Assembly (NCBI GenBank): GCA_964439215.1
Contig: CAYTNY010000020.1
Location: forward strand, 1-30,881
Origin: CAYTNY01 sp964439215
GTDB lineage: Bacteria; Oederibacteriota; PGYV01; CAYTNY01
Length of the DNA: 30,881 nt
Reading direction: 5' to 3'
In this document: piece by piece, positions 8,394 to 15,575 of the stretch
Numbering within the stretch: position 1 is the first letter of the stretch
How the letters are laid out: every line of letters starts with the position of its first letter
Notes under the pieces: model-generated
The model's database searches: none
What the model saw: only the letters and a program-made list of their open reading frames with translations
Told to the model about the DNA's origin: nothing
Position numbers and translations under genes: made by a program

Positions 8394-8825
8394 ATGAAAC
8401 CGTTTGAATGCGACTGCTGCGGAAAAAAAACACAGAGCAGGGAAAGTCTAGTTGTGTGGCATTATGAACCGGAAAATAAAAGCGCGGGTTCCTTCAGGAT
8501 CATACATAAGCAGTGCGGAATAAACGGTTATGTTCCCGTATGGAAAGAAGCCTGTGAAAACAATGAACTTCTGCGGATTTTAGATCAGGCGGGTATGAAA
8601 AAAGAAATTTTACCCGGGGAGTATTTTAACAGATCTCTTGAGATGGATTTTGTTTTTAAACATATACCTGAATTTATTTCATATTTAACGAGGCTCAATG
8701 TTTCCGAAAAAGAAGTGAAACGGTTTATCAACAGAATAGAAAAGCACCGGTCTTATATAAGAAGGTTTAATGTAAAAAAAGAAGTGGTGGAAAAACTTAT
8801 AATCAGATTTGAAGGAAAAGCATAA
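8394..8825 (+). CDS. Small protein with N-terminal zinc-binding-like Cys/His cluster
   Basis: 143 residues, not recognised as a named family. The N terminus carries FECDCCGKK (Cys6, Cys8, Cys9) and later HKQCG (His38, Cys41), spaced like a treble-clef or zinc-ribbon site. The C-terminal ~75 residues are charged and predicted helical (VSEKEVKRFINRIEKHRSYI). There is no signal peptide or membrane segment. The ATG begins 1 nt after the stop of the TPR gene, implying translational coupling. A regulatory or adaptor role is plausible from context only. Confidence 0.75.
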   Translation: MKPFECDCCGKKTQSRESLVVWHYEPENKSAGSFRIIHKQCGINGYVPVWKEACENNELLRILDQAGMKKEILPGEYFNRSLEMDFVFKHIPEFISYLTRLNVSEKEVKRFINRIEKHRSYIRRFNVKKEVVEKLIIRFEGKA

Positions 8826-8845
8826 AATATGAAAATGGTGAAAAA

Positions 8846-9301
8846 ATGGACTGCAGGACAACAAGGTCAAAACTTAAAGAATATGCGGAAGGAAAAATAT
8901 ACGATAATGTTATAAAAGAAAATATGGAGGAACATATAAAAAACTGTGTTATATGCATGAAAGAACTTGAAATGTGGCAGAATGTTGTGGATAAACAGAA
9001 AAAAATAAATAGAATGAGAAGCTCCGCGAATTTTGCGGGGAACCTTTCAAAAAGACAAAAAAGCACTCAAAAAAATCCTATAAATTATTCCGCGGCGCAT
9101 AAAATGCTTTCTGTTCAGAGGCTGTTTTCCAATAAAACGGGATGTCTTGTTATGCAGGTTATTCTGCTTATGTTCGTAGCAGGTGTTTTTTATTTTTTAA
9201 CAGATACACCGAAAAGCCCGGTATTTATTATTTTAATGGGAATTTCAGCGGCGTCAATGATATTTGTTATGGTCAAAAATATAGGGAAAAGAAAAAAATA
9301 A
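8846..9301 (+). CDS. ZAS-type zinc-finger membrane protein (anti-sigma-factor-like)
   Basis: 151 residues. The N-terminal ~45 residues match the putative zinc-finger (zf-HC2/ZAS) pattern of anti-sigma factors: Cys3, then EYAEGKI, then His30-x3-Cys34-x2-Cys37 (HIKNCVIC). A basic linker is followed by two membrane helices, about 100-120 and 126-145. Canonical members hold an ECF sigma factor at the membrane and release it on a signal. No sigma-factor gene is adjacent, which is unusual for this family. It is the last gene of the signalling cluster and lies 20 nt after the previous one. Most members have one membrane helix and a periplasmic domain; this one has two helices and almost no periplasmic part. 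Confidence 0.75.
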   Translation: MDCRTTRSKLKEYAEGKIYDNVIKENMEEHIKNCVICMKELEMWQNVVDKQKKINRMRSSANFAGNLSKRQKSTQKNPINYSAAHKMLSVQRLFSNKTGCLVMQVILLMFVAGVFYFLTDTPKSPVFIILMGISAASMIFVMVKNIGKRKK

Positions 9302-9327
9302 ATCCGGTATTTAATGCGGCGCAGGTT

Positions 9328-11301
9328 TTATTTATATATTGTGCTTTGTATGCTGATTTCCACTCTGCGGTTTTTTGACCTTCCCGCTGCTGTGTCATTT
9401 GTATCAATGGGGTTTATTTCACCAAGGCCCGATGCGGTGATTTTGGATGCTTTTATACCCAGCAGATTTATCATAAAAAATTTCACTGCATCTGCCCGGG
9501 CCTGTGACAGTTCAATGTTGTTTTTATATTTTGCTCCGCCGGCCGGTATGCTGTCTGTATATCCCATAACTTTTATTTTTGAATCCGGAAAATCTTCTAT
9601 TACTTTTTTCATTGTCCGTAAAGTTTTAAAAGCTGAAATTTTTACGTTTGCTTCGCCTGTTTTAAACAGTGCATCGGAAGCAAAAGTAAGTTTTATTTCC
9701 TTCAGCAGAACAACCTGGGACTGCAGAGGTGTCTGGCCGGAGTTGCCGAGAGTGTCTGTTGCCGCAAGGGTATAACGGTAAATTTCCCCTGTTTTTACAT
9801 AGGAACCGTCATTTCCTTTGCCGTCCCAGATATAAGACAAAGGCGGAGAACCGCTGCCGGCCATGTCAAAGAAAAGGTTGTTGTCCTCGTCAAAAATAAA
9901 AAGAGTCCAGTCTTTTACGCCGTTTTTATCAGATGCATAAAAAGTAAAAGAAGCGGGTATAATCAGTGAATCTTTACTGCCGGGCTTTAAAATTTTGGGT
10001 TCAGCTTCAACTTTTATTTCCGGAGGAGTAGTGTCTATTTCTATATCAACAAAATCAGATTCCGAAATTCCGTTTTCATAAACAGCTTTTAATTTTGCTT
10101 TATACATGCCGTCCGGCAGTATTATTCTGCCTGCTGAACCGTCCCATTGCGTGAAATCATTTCTGTCAAATTCAAGATCAAGCCGGGTAAGAAGATCAGT
10201 TTCGGATACATCAAAAATATTTATAGCCAGTGTTTTAAGAAATTTGCGTGATTTAAGTTCGGGTATAAAAAAAACAGTATCCAGAAAATCATCATTATTC
10301 GGCGAGAAAAGGTCGGGCCGGACTTTCAGATCTACGGGAGGAGCGCCCCATCTGTAAAGCAGTGAAAATCTGTGTGAGGCGCCAAGCTCATCATAATTTA
10401 TGAATGCATAGTTAAGTTCATAATTTTTATATTTCAGGCCCGCGCCCAGAGAAACCTGGTTAAATGCGCCTGTTTTATAGCCTGTACGAAAGGCAAATAT
10501 ATCAGCAAACCAGTATTCAGCGCCGATGGAATAAAGCGGATCATAATCAAGCTGGATCAGGATCTGCGCGGATACAAGCATTGTGCCGTTAAAGAGGCGG
10601 AATTTATCCGATAATCCTGTTTTCAGAATTTTTGGAGGACTGAAACTTTCCTGCCCCAGTGTCAGTGTTGAACCGAAATTTGAAACACACAGTGCAATGC
10701 GCACTTCGCTGTCTATCAGATTGTCTGCATAAAGTATTCCAAGGCTGCCGGTTATACTTGAACCGGAAAAAGCATCAATGTTTTCTGTTGTAAGTTTTAA
10801 GGACGCGCCGGTATAAAAATTATTTTCAAAATCGTGGGAGTAGGCAAGTATTGCGGAATAATTATACGGACTGAACGAACCGGTGATAAAATCAGCGTAA
10901 TTAATCCCGCTGTTTAAATACGTATCGTCATAAGAAGGAAGCGCTGAGGTTCTGTTAAGCTCATTAACCCTGAAAAGGGACAGTGCCATTCCAAGTTTTC
11001 CGTTGTTATTGAAAAAAGAAGGTACAGCAGCGGCAATGAAGTCATACTGAATGTCCCGGAACCAGCTGATATGGGATGCCTGTATTTCAGATCCCGGGAT
11101 CAGAATTATTCCGGCAGGATTATAATAAATACCGGAAGTTCCTTCCGCAGCCGCTGTAAAAGCTTCCCCCATACCCGCAGCTCCGGCAAAAGGAGAAATT
11201 TTCAGAAAATTTGATGCTGTTGTTCCTACGTTTTCTATTCCGGAAAAAACCGAAAAACTGAAAAATAAAACCGTAAAAACAGTAAAAATTATTTTTTTCA
11301 T
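9328..11301 (-). CDS. PorV-like outer-membrane barrel fused to Ig-like and OmpA domains
   Basis: 657 residues. A signal peptide (about 1-20) precedes a PorV/PorQ-family beta-barrel (about 22-315) with the typical N-terminal stretch FLKISPFAGAAGMGEAFTA and SGIYYNPAG. Then come Ig-like segments starting at LFSPNNDDFLDTVFF, the FlgD/CHU_C-type 'FSPNxDxxxDT' motif (about 325-420), a second Ig-like region (about 430-525), and a C-terminal OmpA peptidoglycan-binding domain (about 535-650: VMGYTDS, ELSQARADAV, SKNRRVEI). PorV-type proteins shuttle cargo for type IX secretion. OmpA domains anchor the outer membrane to the wall. The ATG at 11301 has GGGAGA 4 nt upstream. It is monocistronic and converges on the ZAS-type gene. 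Confidence 0.88.
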   Translation of the reverse strand: MKKIIFTVFTVLFFSFSVFSGIENVGTTASNFLKISPFAGAAGMGEAFTAAAEGTSGIYYNPAGIILIPGSEIQASHISWFRDIQYDFIAAAVPSFFNNNGKLGMALSLFRVNELNRTSALPSYDDTYLNSGINYADFITGSFSPYNYSAILAYSHDFENNFYTGASLKLTTENIDAFSGSSITGSLGILYADNLIDSEVRIALCVSNFGSTLTLGQESFSPPKILKTGLSDKFRLFNGTMLVSAQILIQLDYDPLYSIGAEYWFADIFAFRTGYKTGAFNQVSLGAGLKYKNYELNYAFINYDELGASHRFSLLYRWGAPPVDLKVRPDLFSPNNDDFLDTVFFIPELKSRKFLKTLAINIFDVSETDLLTRLDLEFDRNDFTQWDGSAGRIILPDGMYKAKLKAVYENGISESDFVDIEIDTTPPEIKVEAEPKILKPGSKDSLIIPASFTFYASDKNGVKDWTLFIFDEDNNLFFDMAGSGSPPLSYIWDGKGNDGSYVKTGEIYRYTLAATDTLGNSGQTPLQSQVVLLKEIKLTFASDALFKTGEANVKISAFKTLRTMKKVIEDFPDSKIKVMGYTDSIPAGGAKYKNNIELSQARADAVKFFMINLLGIKASKITASGLGEINPIDTNDTAAGRSKNRRVEISIQSTIYK

Positions 11302-11313
11302 TGAATCTCCCGC

Positions 11314-11337
11314 ATATATTATATATATATAATATAT
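11314..11337. promoter_or_regulatory. Perfect 24-nt A/T palindrome in the PorV-OmpA leader
   Basis: The 24 bases are their own reverse complement and contain only A and T. They lie between the predicted start point (near 11338) and the GGGAGA ribosome-binding site (11311-11306) of the minus-strand gene. The transcript could form a weak hairpin next to the ribosome-binding site. A role in translation control is speculation. Confidence 0.45.
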
Positions 11338-11343
11338 TTATAT

Positions 11344-11372
11344 ATAATATATTTAAAAAAAATATAAATCAA
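11344..11372 (-). promoter_or_regulatory. sigma70-type promoter for the PorV-OmpA gene
   Basis: On the minus strand TTGATT (11372-11367) and TATTAT (11349-11344) are separated by 17 nt, about 43 nt upstream of the start codon. Confidence 0.55.
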
Positions 11373-11401
11373 CTCTTTTTAAATAATTTATCGGAAACTC
11401 C

Positions 11402-11656
11402 GGATTGCAGGTTTTATTTTAACATATGACAGAATCATACTTCTTTTTTGTACATACCGGAGTGCTTAATTCATATAGTTATGTATGTTTGCCGCAGAAT
11501 GCCGCTCTCTACCGTTGAATTCTCCCTTACCCATATTTCTTGCTTGAAGTGTTAACTTGTATTACAAAGCATCCTGCAGCCCTCTCTAAGAGTATGTAAC
11601 AGGCAAAAACTGCCTGTTACATACTCTATCCTCTCCCGTAATGGGAGAGGGAAAAA
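11402..11656. repeat. Dispersed noncoding repeat, copy 2
   Basis: This copy aligns with 7-270 in the same orientation, from 'gattgca.gttttat' through the two tandem hairpins, with small gaps and many substitutions between. It lacks the 3' tail of copy 1. It contains no open frame and lies in the 837-nt gap between the PorV-OmpA and Kelch genes. Confidence 0.8.
11589..11650. other. Two tandem hairpins inside repeat copy 2
   Basis: Stem 1 pairs 11589-11604 with 11612-11627, 16 bp with no mismatch and a 7-nt loop. Stem 2 pairs CCTCTCCC (11630-11637) with GGGAGAGG (11643-11650). The stems are more conserved between copies than their surroundings, and the loops differ. No T-run follows. Confidence 0.75.
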
Positions 11657-11855
11657 ACAACGCGAAAAAGATTTTCAGACTTTTTTAAGGCATATAAAAT
11701 CTCTCCGGCTTTTTTGTTTTAATATCATTAATTACAGATAAATATATATGATTCCATTTAACCATCCGGACATGCAGGCGCATTTTGCGAGGATATTCTC
11801 CTCCGTTATTCAAATTTTGCAGGGCAGGCATGGCCCCTTTTCTGCTTTGTTGCTG

Positions 11856-12012
11856 AGTTAGCTTGTATTACAACGTATTCTGCCGCCTATATTATTCTAC
11901 AATAATCCTATCTTGGATTTACGGAAAATGAGACAGTACGCCGAGGGATAGGGATTGTATTTTGATGTATTTGCGGATGTTTTAGGCGCTGCAATTTATT
12001 TTATAATTCAGC
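11856..12012. repeat. Dispersed noncoding repeat, copy 3 (partial, diverged)
   Basis: 'ttagcttgtattacaacgtattctgccgc' corresponds to the middle of copy 1 (159-187). 'gcggatgttttaggcgctgcaatttatttta' corresponds to its tail (293-323). The double hairpin is absent and unrelated sequence lies between. The stretch between copies 2 and 3 (11657-11855) holds no gene; I see only a short GAGGA/TCCTC inverted repeat near 11791-11805. Confidence 0.6.
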
Positions 12013-12083
12013 CCGGATAGAAATATTTGTTTTATGTTTTAGTTTATTTGGTCAAAAACAGGTGTTTTTAGCAGGCAAAAAAG

Positions 12084-12112
12084 TTGCATAATATTTTTCA
12101 TACCGCTATAAT
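12084..12112 (+). promoter_or_regulatory. sigma70-type promoter for the Kelch-like lipoprotein
   Basis: TTGCAT (12084-12089) and a perfect TATAAT (12107-12112) are separated by 17 nt, giving a start near 12119 and a leader of about 20 nt with AAGGAGG at 12126-12132. Confidence 0.65.
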
Positions 12113-12138
12113 TATATAAAAATATAAGGAGGTATGAA

Positions 12139-13113
12139 ATGAAGAAGTTTTTATTTATGTTTTTTGCGGGGGTTATTGCTTTTGGCGCCATCGGATGCGG
12201 AAAAACAACACCTTCAGATCCTGAAATTCCGGTATATGCTCCCGGGCATAACTGGACAAGGGCGGTTCAAAATGCGGAATTCAGTCCAAGATGGGGGCAC
12301 GCAGGAGTCTCTTATGGCGGAGAAATTTATATAATCGGAGGCTTTGATGGTGTTGAACGCAATGATGTTTATTCTTCGGCTAATGGTCAGACTTTTGTGC
12401 AGGAAACAGCTTCAGCAGCATTCAGCGCTAGAAACAGCCACAGGGTAGTGGTATTTGATACAGGTGCAGGCGAAAAAATGGTGCTCACAGGCGGCGGTTA
12501 TAAAAATGAGGTATGGGAGTCATCAAACGGCGCTGATTGGGGCGCGCTTACGCTTAACGCCGAATTTTCCGGAAGGAGCGGACATACAAGTGTGGTTTTT
12601 GATTCAAAAATATGGGTTATAGGAGGGCAGAATCCATTATTTCAGAAAGATGTATGGTCGTCGTCAAACGGAAGTTTATGGACAGAGGAAACCGGAGATG
12701 CCGGATTTGGGATGCGGACAAGGCATGCGAGTGTGGTTTTTGACGGTAAAATATGGATAATCGGCGGTATTGGAGCAGGCAATGAAACAATGGGTGATGT
12801 ATGGTATTCATCTGACGGAATTTCCTGGACAAGGGCTGTGGAAAATGCTGAATTCGGGCCGCGTTCAAATCACGATGTTTTTGTATATGATGAAAAAATG
12901 TGGCTGTTTGGCGGTTTGGACGGAGACGGGAATTATGTTTCTGACAGGCTTTTTTATTCTTCAGACGGATTAACATGGACGCAGGTTTCTGTTCTGCCGA
13001 CAGCTCTTTATCCGAGAAGAAATCATATTAATGTGATTTTTGACGGTGTTCCCTATATAATAGGGGGAATGGGTGAAACTGAAAATTATAATGACTCCTG
13101 GTACTCAAATTAA
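12139..13113 (+). CDS. Kelch-like repeat lipoprotein (six repeats)
   Basis: 324 residues. A type II signal peptide ends in a lipobox at Gly-Ala-Ile-Gly-Cys20, so the mature protein should be lipid-anchored. The rest is six repeats of about 45-50 residues, each with a 'W...F..R..H...V.FD.K.W.IGG......W.SS.G' pattern. IGG occurs near the end of the fourth strand as in Kelch motifs, so a complete six-bladed propeller is expected. Repeats 1 and 5 begin almost identically (WTRAVQNAEF, WTRAVENAEF), which suggests internal duplication. There are no obvious catalytic residues; propellers of this type bind proteins or sugars. The start has AAGGAGG with a 6-nt spacer and its own promoter. The ligand is unknown. 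Confidence 0.85.
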   Translation: MKKFLFMFFAGVIAFGAIGCGKTTPSDPEIPVYAPGHNWTRAVQNAEFSPRWGHAGVSYGGEIYIIGGFDGVERNDVYSSANGQTFVQETASAAFSARNSHRVVVFDTGAGEKMVLTGGGYKNEVWESSNGADWGALTLNAEFSGRSGHTSVVFDSKIWVIGGQNPLFQKDVWSSSNGSLWTEETGDAGFGMRTRHASVVFDGKIWIIGGIGAGNETMGDVWYSSDGISWTRAVENAEFGPRSNHDVFVYDEKMWLFGGLDGDGNYVSDRLFYSSDGLTWTQVSVLPTALYPRRNHINVIFDGVPYIIGGMGETENYNDSWYSN

Positions 13114-13172
13114 TACTGTTTAAGACACCCCTAGAGCATTATCCGGGACAGAGTTTATCATTGTAAAACTTA

Positions 13173-13201
13173 TTGACAAAGACTTTAAATAGAGATAAAA
13201 T
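13173..13201 (+). promoter_or_regulatory. Near-consensus sigma70-type promoter for the cNMP-domain gene
   Basis: A perfect TTGACA (13173-13178) and TAAAAT (13196-13201) are separated by 17 nt. It lies about 80 nt upstream of the ATG at 13282 of the broken cyclic-nucleotide-binding gene and could also drive the 13776 gene. Confidence 0.65.
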
Positions 13202-13281
13202 TAAAATTATCCGGTTAAAACCCTGTTTTATCTGATAACTTTGGCATGGAAAAAGGTTTATCATGGTAATGGAGAGTGGTT

Positions 13282-13704
13282 ATGCAGGATGATTTTTTAA
13301 AATTAAGAGGTATTCTTCAGAAAGTGGATTTTTTTTATTCTTGAGGAACTTGATCTTTTGATAAAAGCTCTTAAAAAAAGAAAGCAAAAAAGGGAGAAAC
13401 CCTTATAAAGCAGGGCGAATTCGGCGACAGATTTTATCTTATCAGCAGCGGTGAAGTTTCTGTTTATGTAAAAAAAGGGATGGTAGGTTCATTCAGAAAA
13501 ATTGCTTCTTTATCCGGAGGTGATTTTTTCGGTGAAACGGCACTTATTGCGGACTTTCCGAGAACAGCCGCTGTAATCACGGATACGGAAACAGAACTTT
13601 TTGTGATTTATAAAAAAGATTTCAGAAAAATACTTATGAATAATCCGAAAATATCGGAAATAATCATGGGTGTGTTTTCCAAAAGAAGAATCAGCAGCAG
13701 ATAA
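13282..13704 (+). pseudogene. Cyclic-nucleotide-binding-domain protein with two frameshifts
   Basis: Read across three frames, this gives a stand-alone cNMP-binding domain of about 140 residues. ATG 13282 opens MQDDFLKLRGILQKVDFF and stops at TGA 13342 just after an 8-T run (13329-13336). EELDLLIKALKKRK follows in a second frame. GETLIKQGEFGDRFYLISSGEV continues in the first frame, after a shift near the A-runs at 13373-13379 or 13386-13391. The two shifts cancel. The phosphate-binding cassette FGETALIADFPRTAAV is intact, with the Glu and Arg of cAMP-binding domains. There is no DNA-binding domain, so this is not a CRP-type regulator. In the first frame, the longest ATG-initiated remnant is 13480-13704. 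The good promoter and intact domain leave sequencing error as a real alternative. Confidence 0.75.
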
Positions 13705-13740
13705 TTGATCTTCCTGTTGAAAAATACGAAGGAAGATCAA
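13705..13740 (+). terminator. 11-bp stem-loop between the cNMP gene and the 13776 gene
   Basis: TTGATCTTCCT (13705-13715) pairs perfectly with 13730-13740 around a 14-nt loop. A short T-run (TTTTT, about 13750-13754) begins roughly 9 nt after the stem, so it is an imperfect intrinsic terminator. It may instead be a leader structure or attenuator for the next gene, whose ribosome-binding site lies at 13758-13764. Confidence 0.5.
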
Positions 13741-13775
13741 AACCAATATTTTTGTAAAAAGGAGTGTTGATTAAA

Positions 13776-15566
13776 ATGCCGGAAACGATTACTTACACAG
13801 GCGAGGCCATCAGTCAGGTTTTTGAAGGGGTAGATGAGGAAGTAAGAAATGAAATGCTTGCTGTGATTGAATTTTATCACAAAGAAAAAGGCGAAACAGG
13901 AAATAAAATAGAAGATGTTCATAAGGTAAACAAACTCAGAACAGCTTTTAACAAAATGATAACTTTTCTTGTAAACAATAAACTCAACAGTCTCAATAAA
14001 AATCAGCGCTGTTTTATCTGTACCGGCGCACTGGGTGATATTGTCAATATAAACGGTGCTGAATACAAGCTTCTGGAGCCTGAAGTTTACAAGGGCCTTC
14101 TTGACACATTTGAAAAAAGAGACAAGTCAAATCCGTTTAACGGATTTGTTTTTGATGTTCTTGAGAAAATGAGGGCCCTGGCCGAAGAAAAACTGGATCT
14201 GATAGACACATCAGGAAAGAAAAAAAGAAAAAAACAGGATGTAAAAAAAGACCCGAAAAAAATAAAAGCAGAGCTTGAATGGAAAAGAAATGACGCCCTT
14301 AAAGCGGGAGCAAATGTATCCAGAATGATAAGCCAGAGTATGGATAAAATAGTACAGCTTGATCCGAAAAAAATAAACTCGTTAAAAACGAATTTTACAT
14401 ATCTGAATGGATATTTCAATGTTCTGCATAAAGGCGCCAGAATAAGCGAACAGGAAAAGAAAATCAAAATCGCAATCGGAGGAAAAACCGACGCGATATC
14501 AAAAATGATATCAGATTTTTCCAAACTTTATGCCGAAGCATTTACAAGGATGAATGAAAGCATAGATGTATTAAAGGAAAAAATAGATATAATTAAAGAA
14601 GCGGAAGAGGACCTGAAGAATGTGGGTAATGTGGAAGCGGCACAGGAAGCAAAAGCTTTTACTGAATTCAAGGAAGATCATATTGAGATAATAAAAAGAG
14701 ATATCAGTATAGTAAACAGTATAGTTGTTGGAGCCTCGGAAAAGGCTTCAAACAGAATGCCTTTTTCCGGAGCCAGGGTAATGCTGAACTGTCAGCTGCC
14801 TGAAATTGACAATGTTCTTGATGAATACATCAGTACACCCGATAAAGTTGTAAAATCCCTGGAAAAAATACTTTCCTTTCATGTAAATGCCTTTCCAAAA
14901 GATGAAGACGGCGTTTATCAGATACCTCCTATCCTGATAGAACCCATAAGAAATTTTGTGGAGTTTATGGATGACAGGTTCATAATGGGAATAATATCCG
15001 CGGAGTCAGGAAAAAAAGGAGCAAATGTAACTTTTTCAGCCGTGGATTTTCAGGTTATGAGAGCAGTGGGAATGTACCTTGCAAAAGATTCCGTATATGA
15101 TTACCGCGGGGAAATAAACGCGGGAACCTATATGGGGGATTATACCGGAAGGCTGGAAAAGACAGCCCAGGTTAAATGGACGGGATCAGAGAAAAAAATG
15201 AATATGGTAATGTCAGCGGAGCTTGTGGATGCCGCTTCGCGTGATGACGCGGTAAATGATTATATGAATTTCTTCTTTAATGCGCTTAACGGACTCGGGC
15301 CGCCTCCTAAAATGTCCAAACGTAAAGTGGGTGTTCTTTTAAGATACGCCATATTAAAGGATATTAAAACAAATGTAAGGCTGCTTTTAACTTATGTGGC
15401 GCAGTCTGAACCTCAGGATGTAAGGGATACAATACTGATGTTTACGGACCGCAGTTATGAGGCCGCAAAGGATATGGTAAGGGAAATAGTGAAAGAGGAT
15501 CAGATGGTACAAAGAACACTCGGGAACAATCCTGATGTTGTAATAGGCAAAATATTCGGGAAATAA
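13776..15566 (+). CDS. Large cytoplasmic protein of unknown function
   Basis: About 597 residues, not recognised. There is no signal peptide or membrane segment. The N-terminal ~130 residues are mixed and include a lone CFIC. A very basic segment (KKKRKKQDVKKDPKKIKAEL, about residues 146-165) comes next. The region around 165-310 is mostly charged and helical, probably coiled coil. The C-terminal half looks globular, with a Gly/Tyr-rich patch (YDYRGEINAGTYMGDYTGR) and a helical end. ATG 13776 is preferred: AAAGGAG at 13758-13764 lies 11 nt upstream, while the in-frame GTG at 13764 overlaps that site. It sits after a cAMP-binding-domain gene and a stem-loop and converges on the pilin operon. 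I infer no function. Confidence 0.85.
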   Translation: MPETITYTGEAISQVFEGVDEEVRNEMLAVIEFYHKEKGETGNKIEDVHKVNKLRTAFNKMITFLVNNKLNSLNKNQRCFICTGALGDIVNINGAEYKLLEPEVYKGLLDTFEKRDKSNPFNGFVFDVLEKMRALAEEKLDLIDTSGKKKRKKQDVKKDPKKIKAELEWKRNDALKAGANVSRMISQSMDKIVQLDPKKINSLKTNFTYLNGYFNVLHKGARISEQEKKIKIAIGGKTDAISKMISDFSKLYAEAFTRMNESIDVLKEKIDIIKEAEEDLKNVGNVEAAQEAKAFTEFKEDHIEIIKRDISIVNSIVVGASEKASNRMPFSGARVMLNCQLPEIDNVLDEYISTPDKVVKSLEKILSFHVNAFPKDEDGVYQIPPILIEPIRNFVEFMDDRFIMGIISAESGKKGANVTFSAVDFQVMRAVGMYLAKDSVYDYRGEINAGTYMGDYTGRLEKTAQVKWTGSEKKMNMVMSAELVDAASRDDAVNDYMNFFFNALNGLGPPPKMSKRKVGVLLRYAILKDIKTNVRLLLTYVAQSEPQDVRDTILMFTDRSYEAAKDMVREIVKEDQMVQRTLGNNPDVVIGKIFGK

Positions 15567-15575
15567 ACGTTTATA

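Noticed and set aside
9314..9775. Open frame of 153 codons on the plus strand at the end of the ZAS-type gene
   Set aside because: It lies antisense to the OmpA domain of the PorV-OmpA protein and has no ribosome-binding site or family signal.
11302..12138. CRISPR array or replication origin in the long gap
   Set aside because: There are no regularly spaced identical repeats and no DnaA-box cluster; the A/T palindrome and the diverged repeat copies account for the visible structure.
13480..13704. Intact small CRP/FNR-type regulator
   Set aside because: The frame starts in the middle of the cNMP beta-barrel, and no helix-turn-helix follows before the stop.
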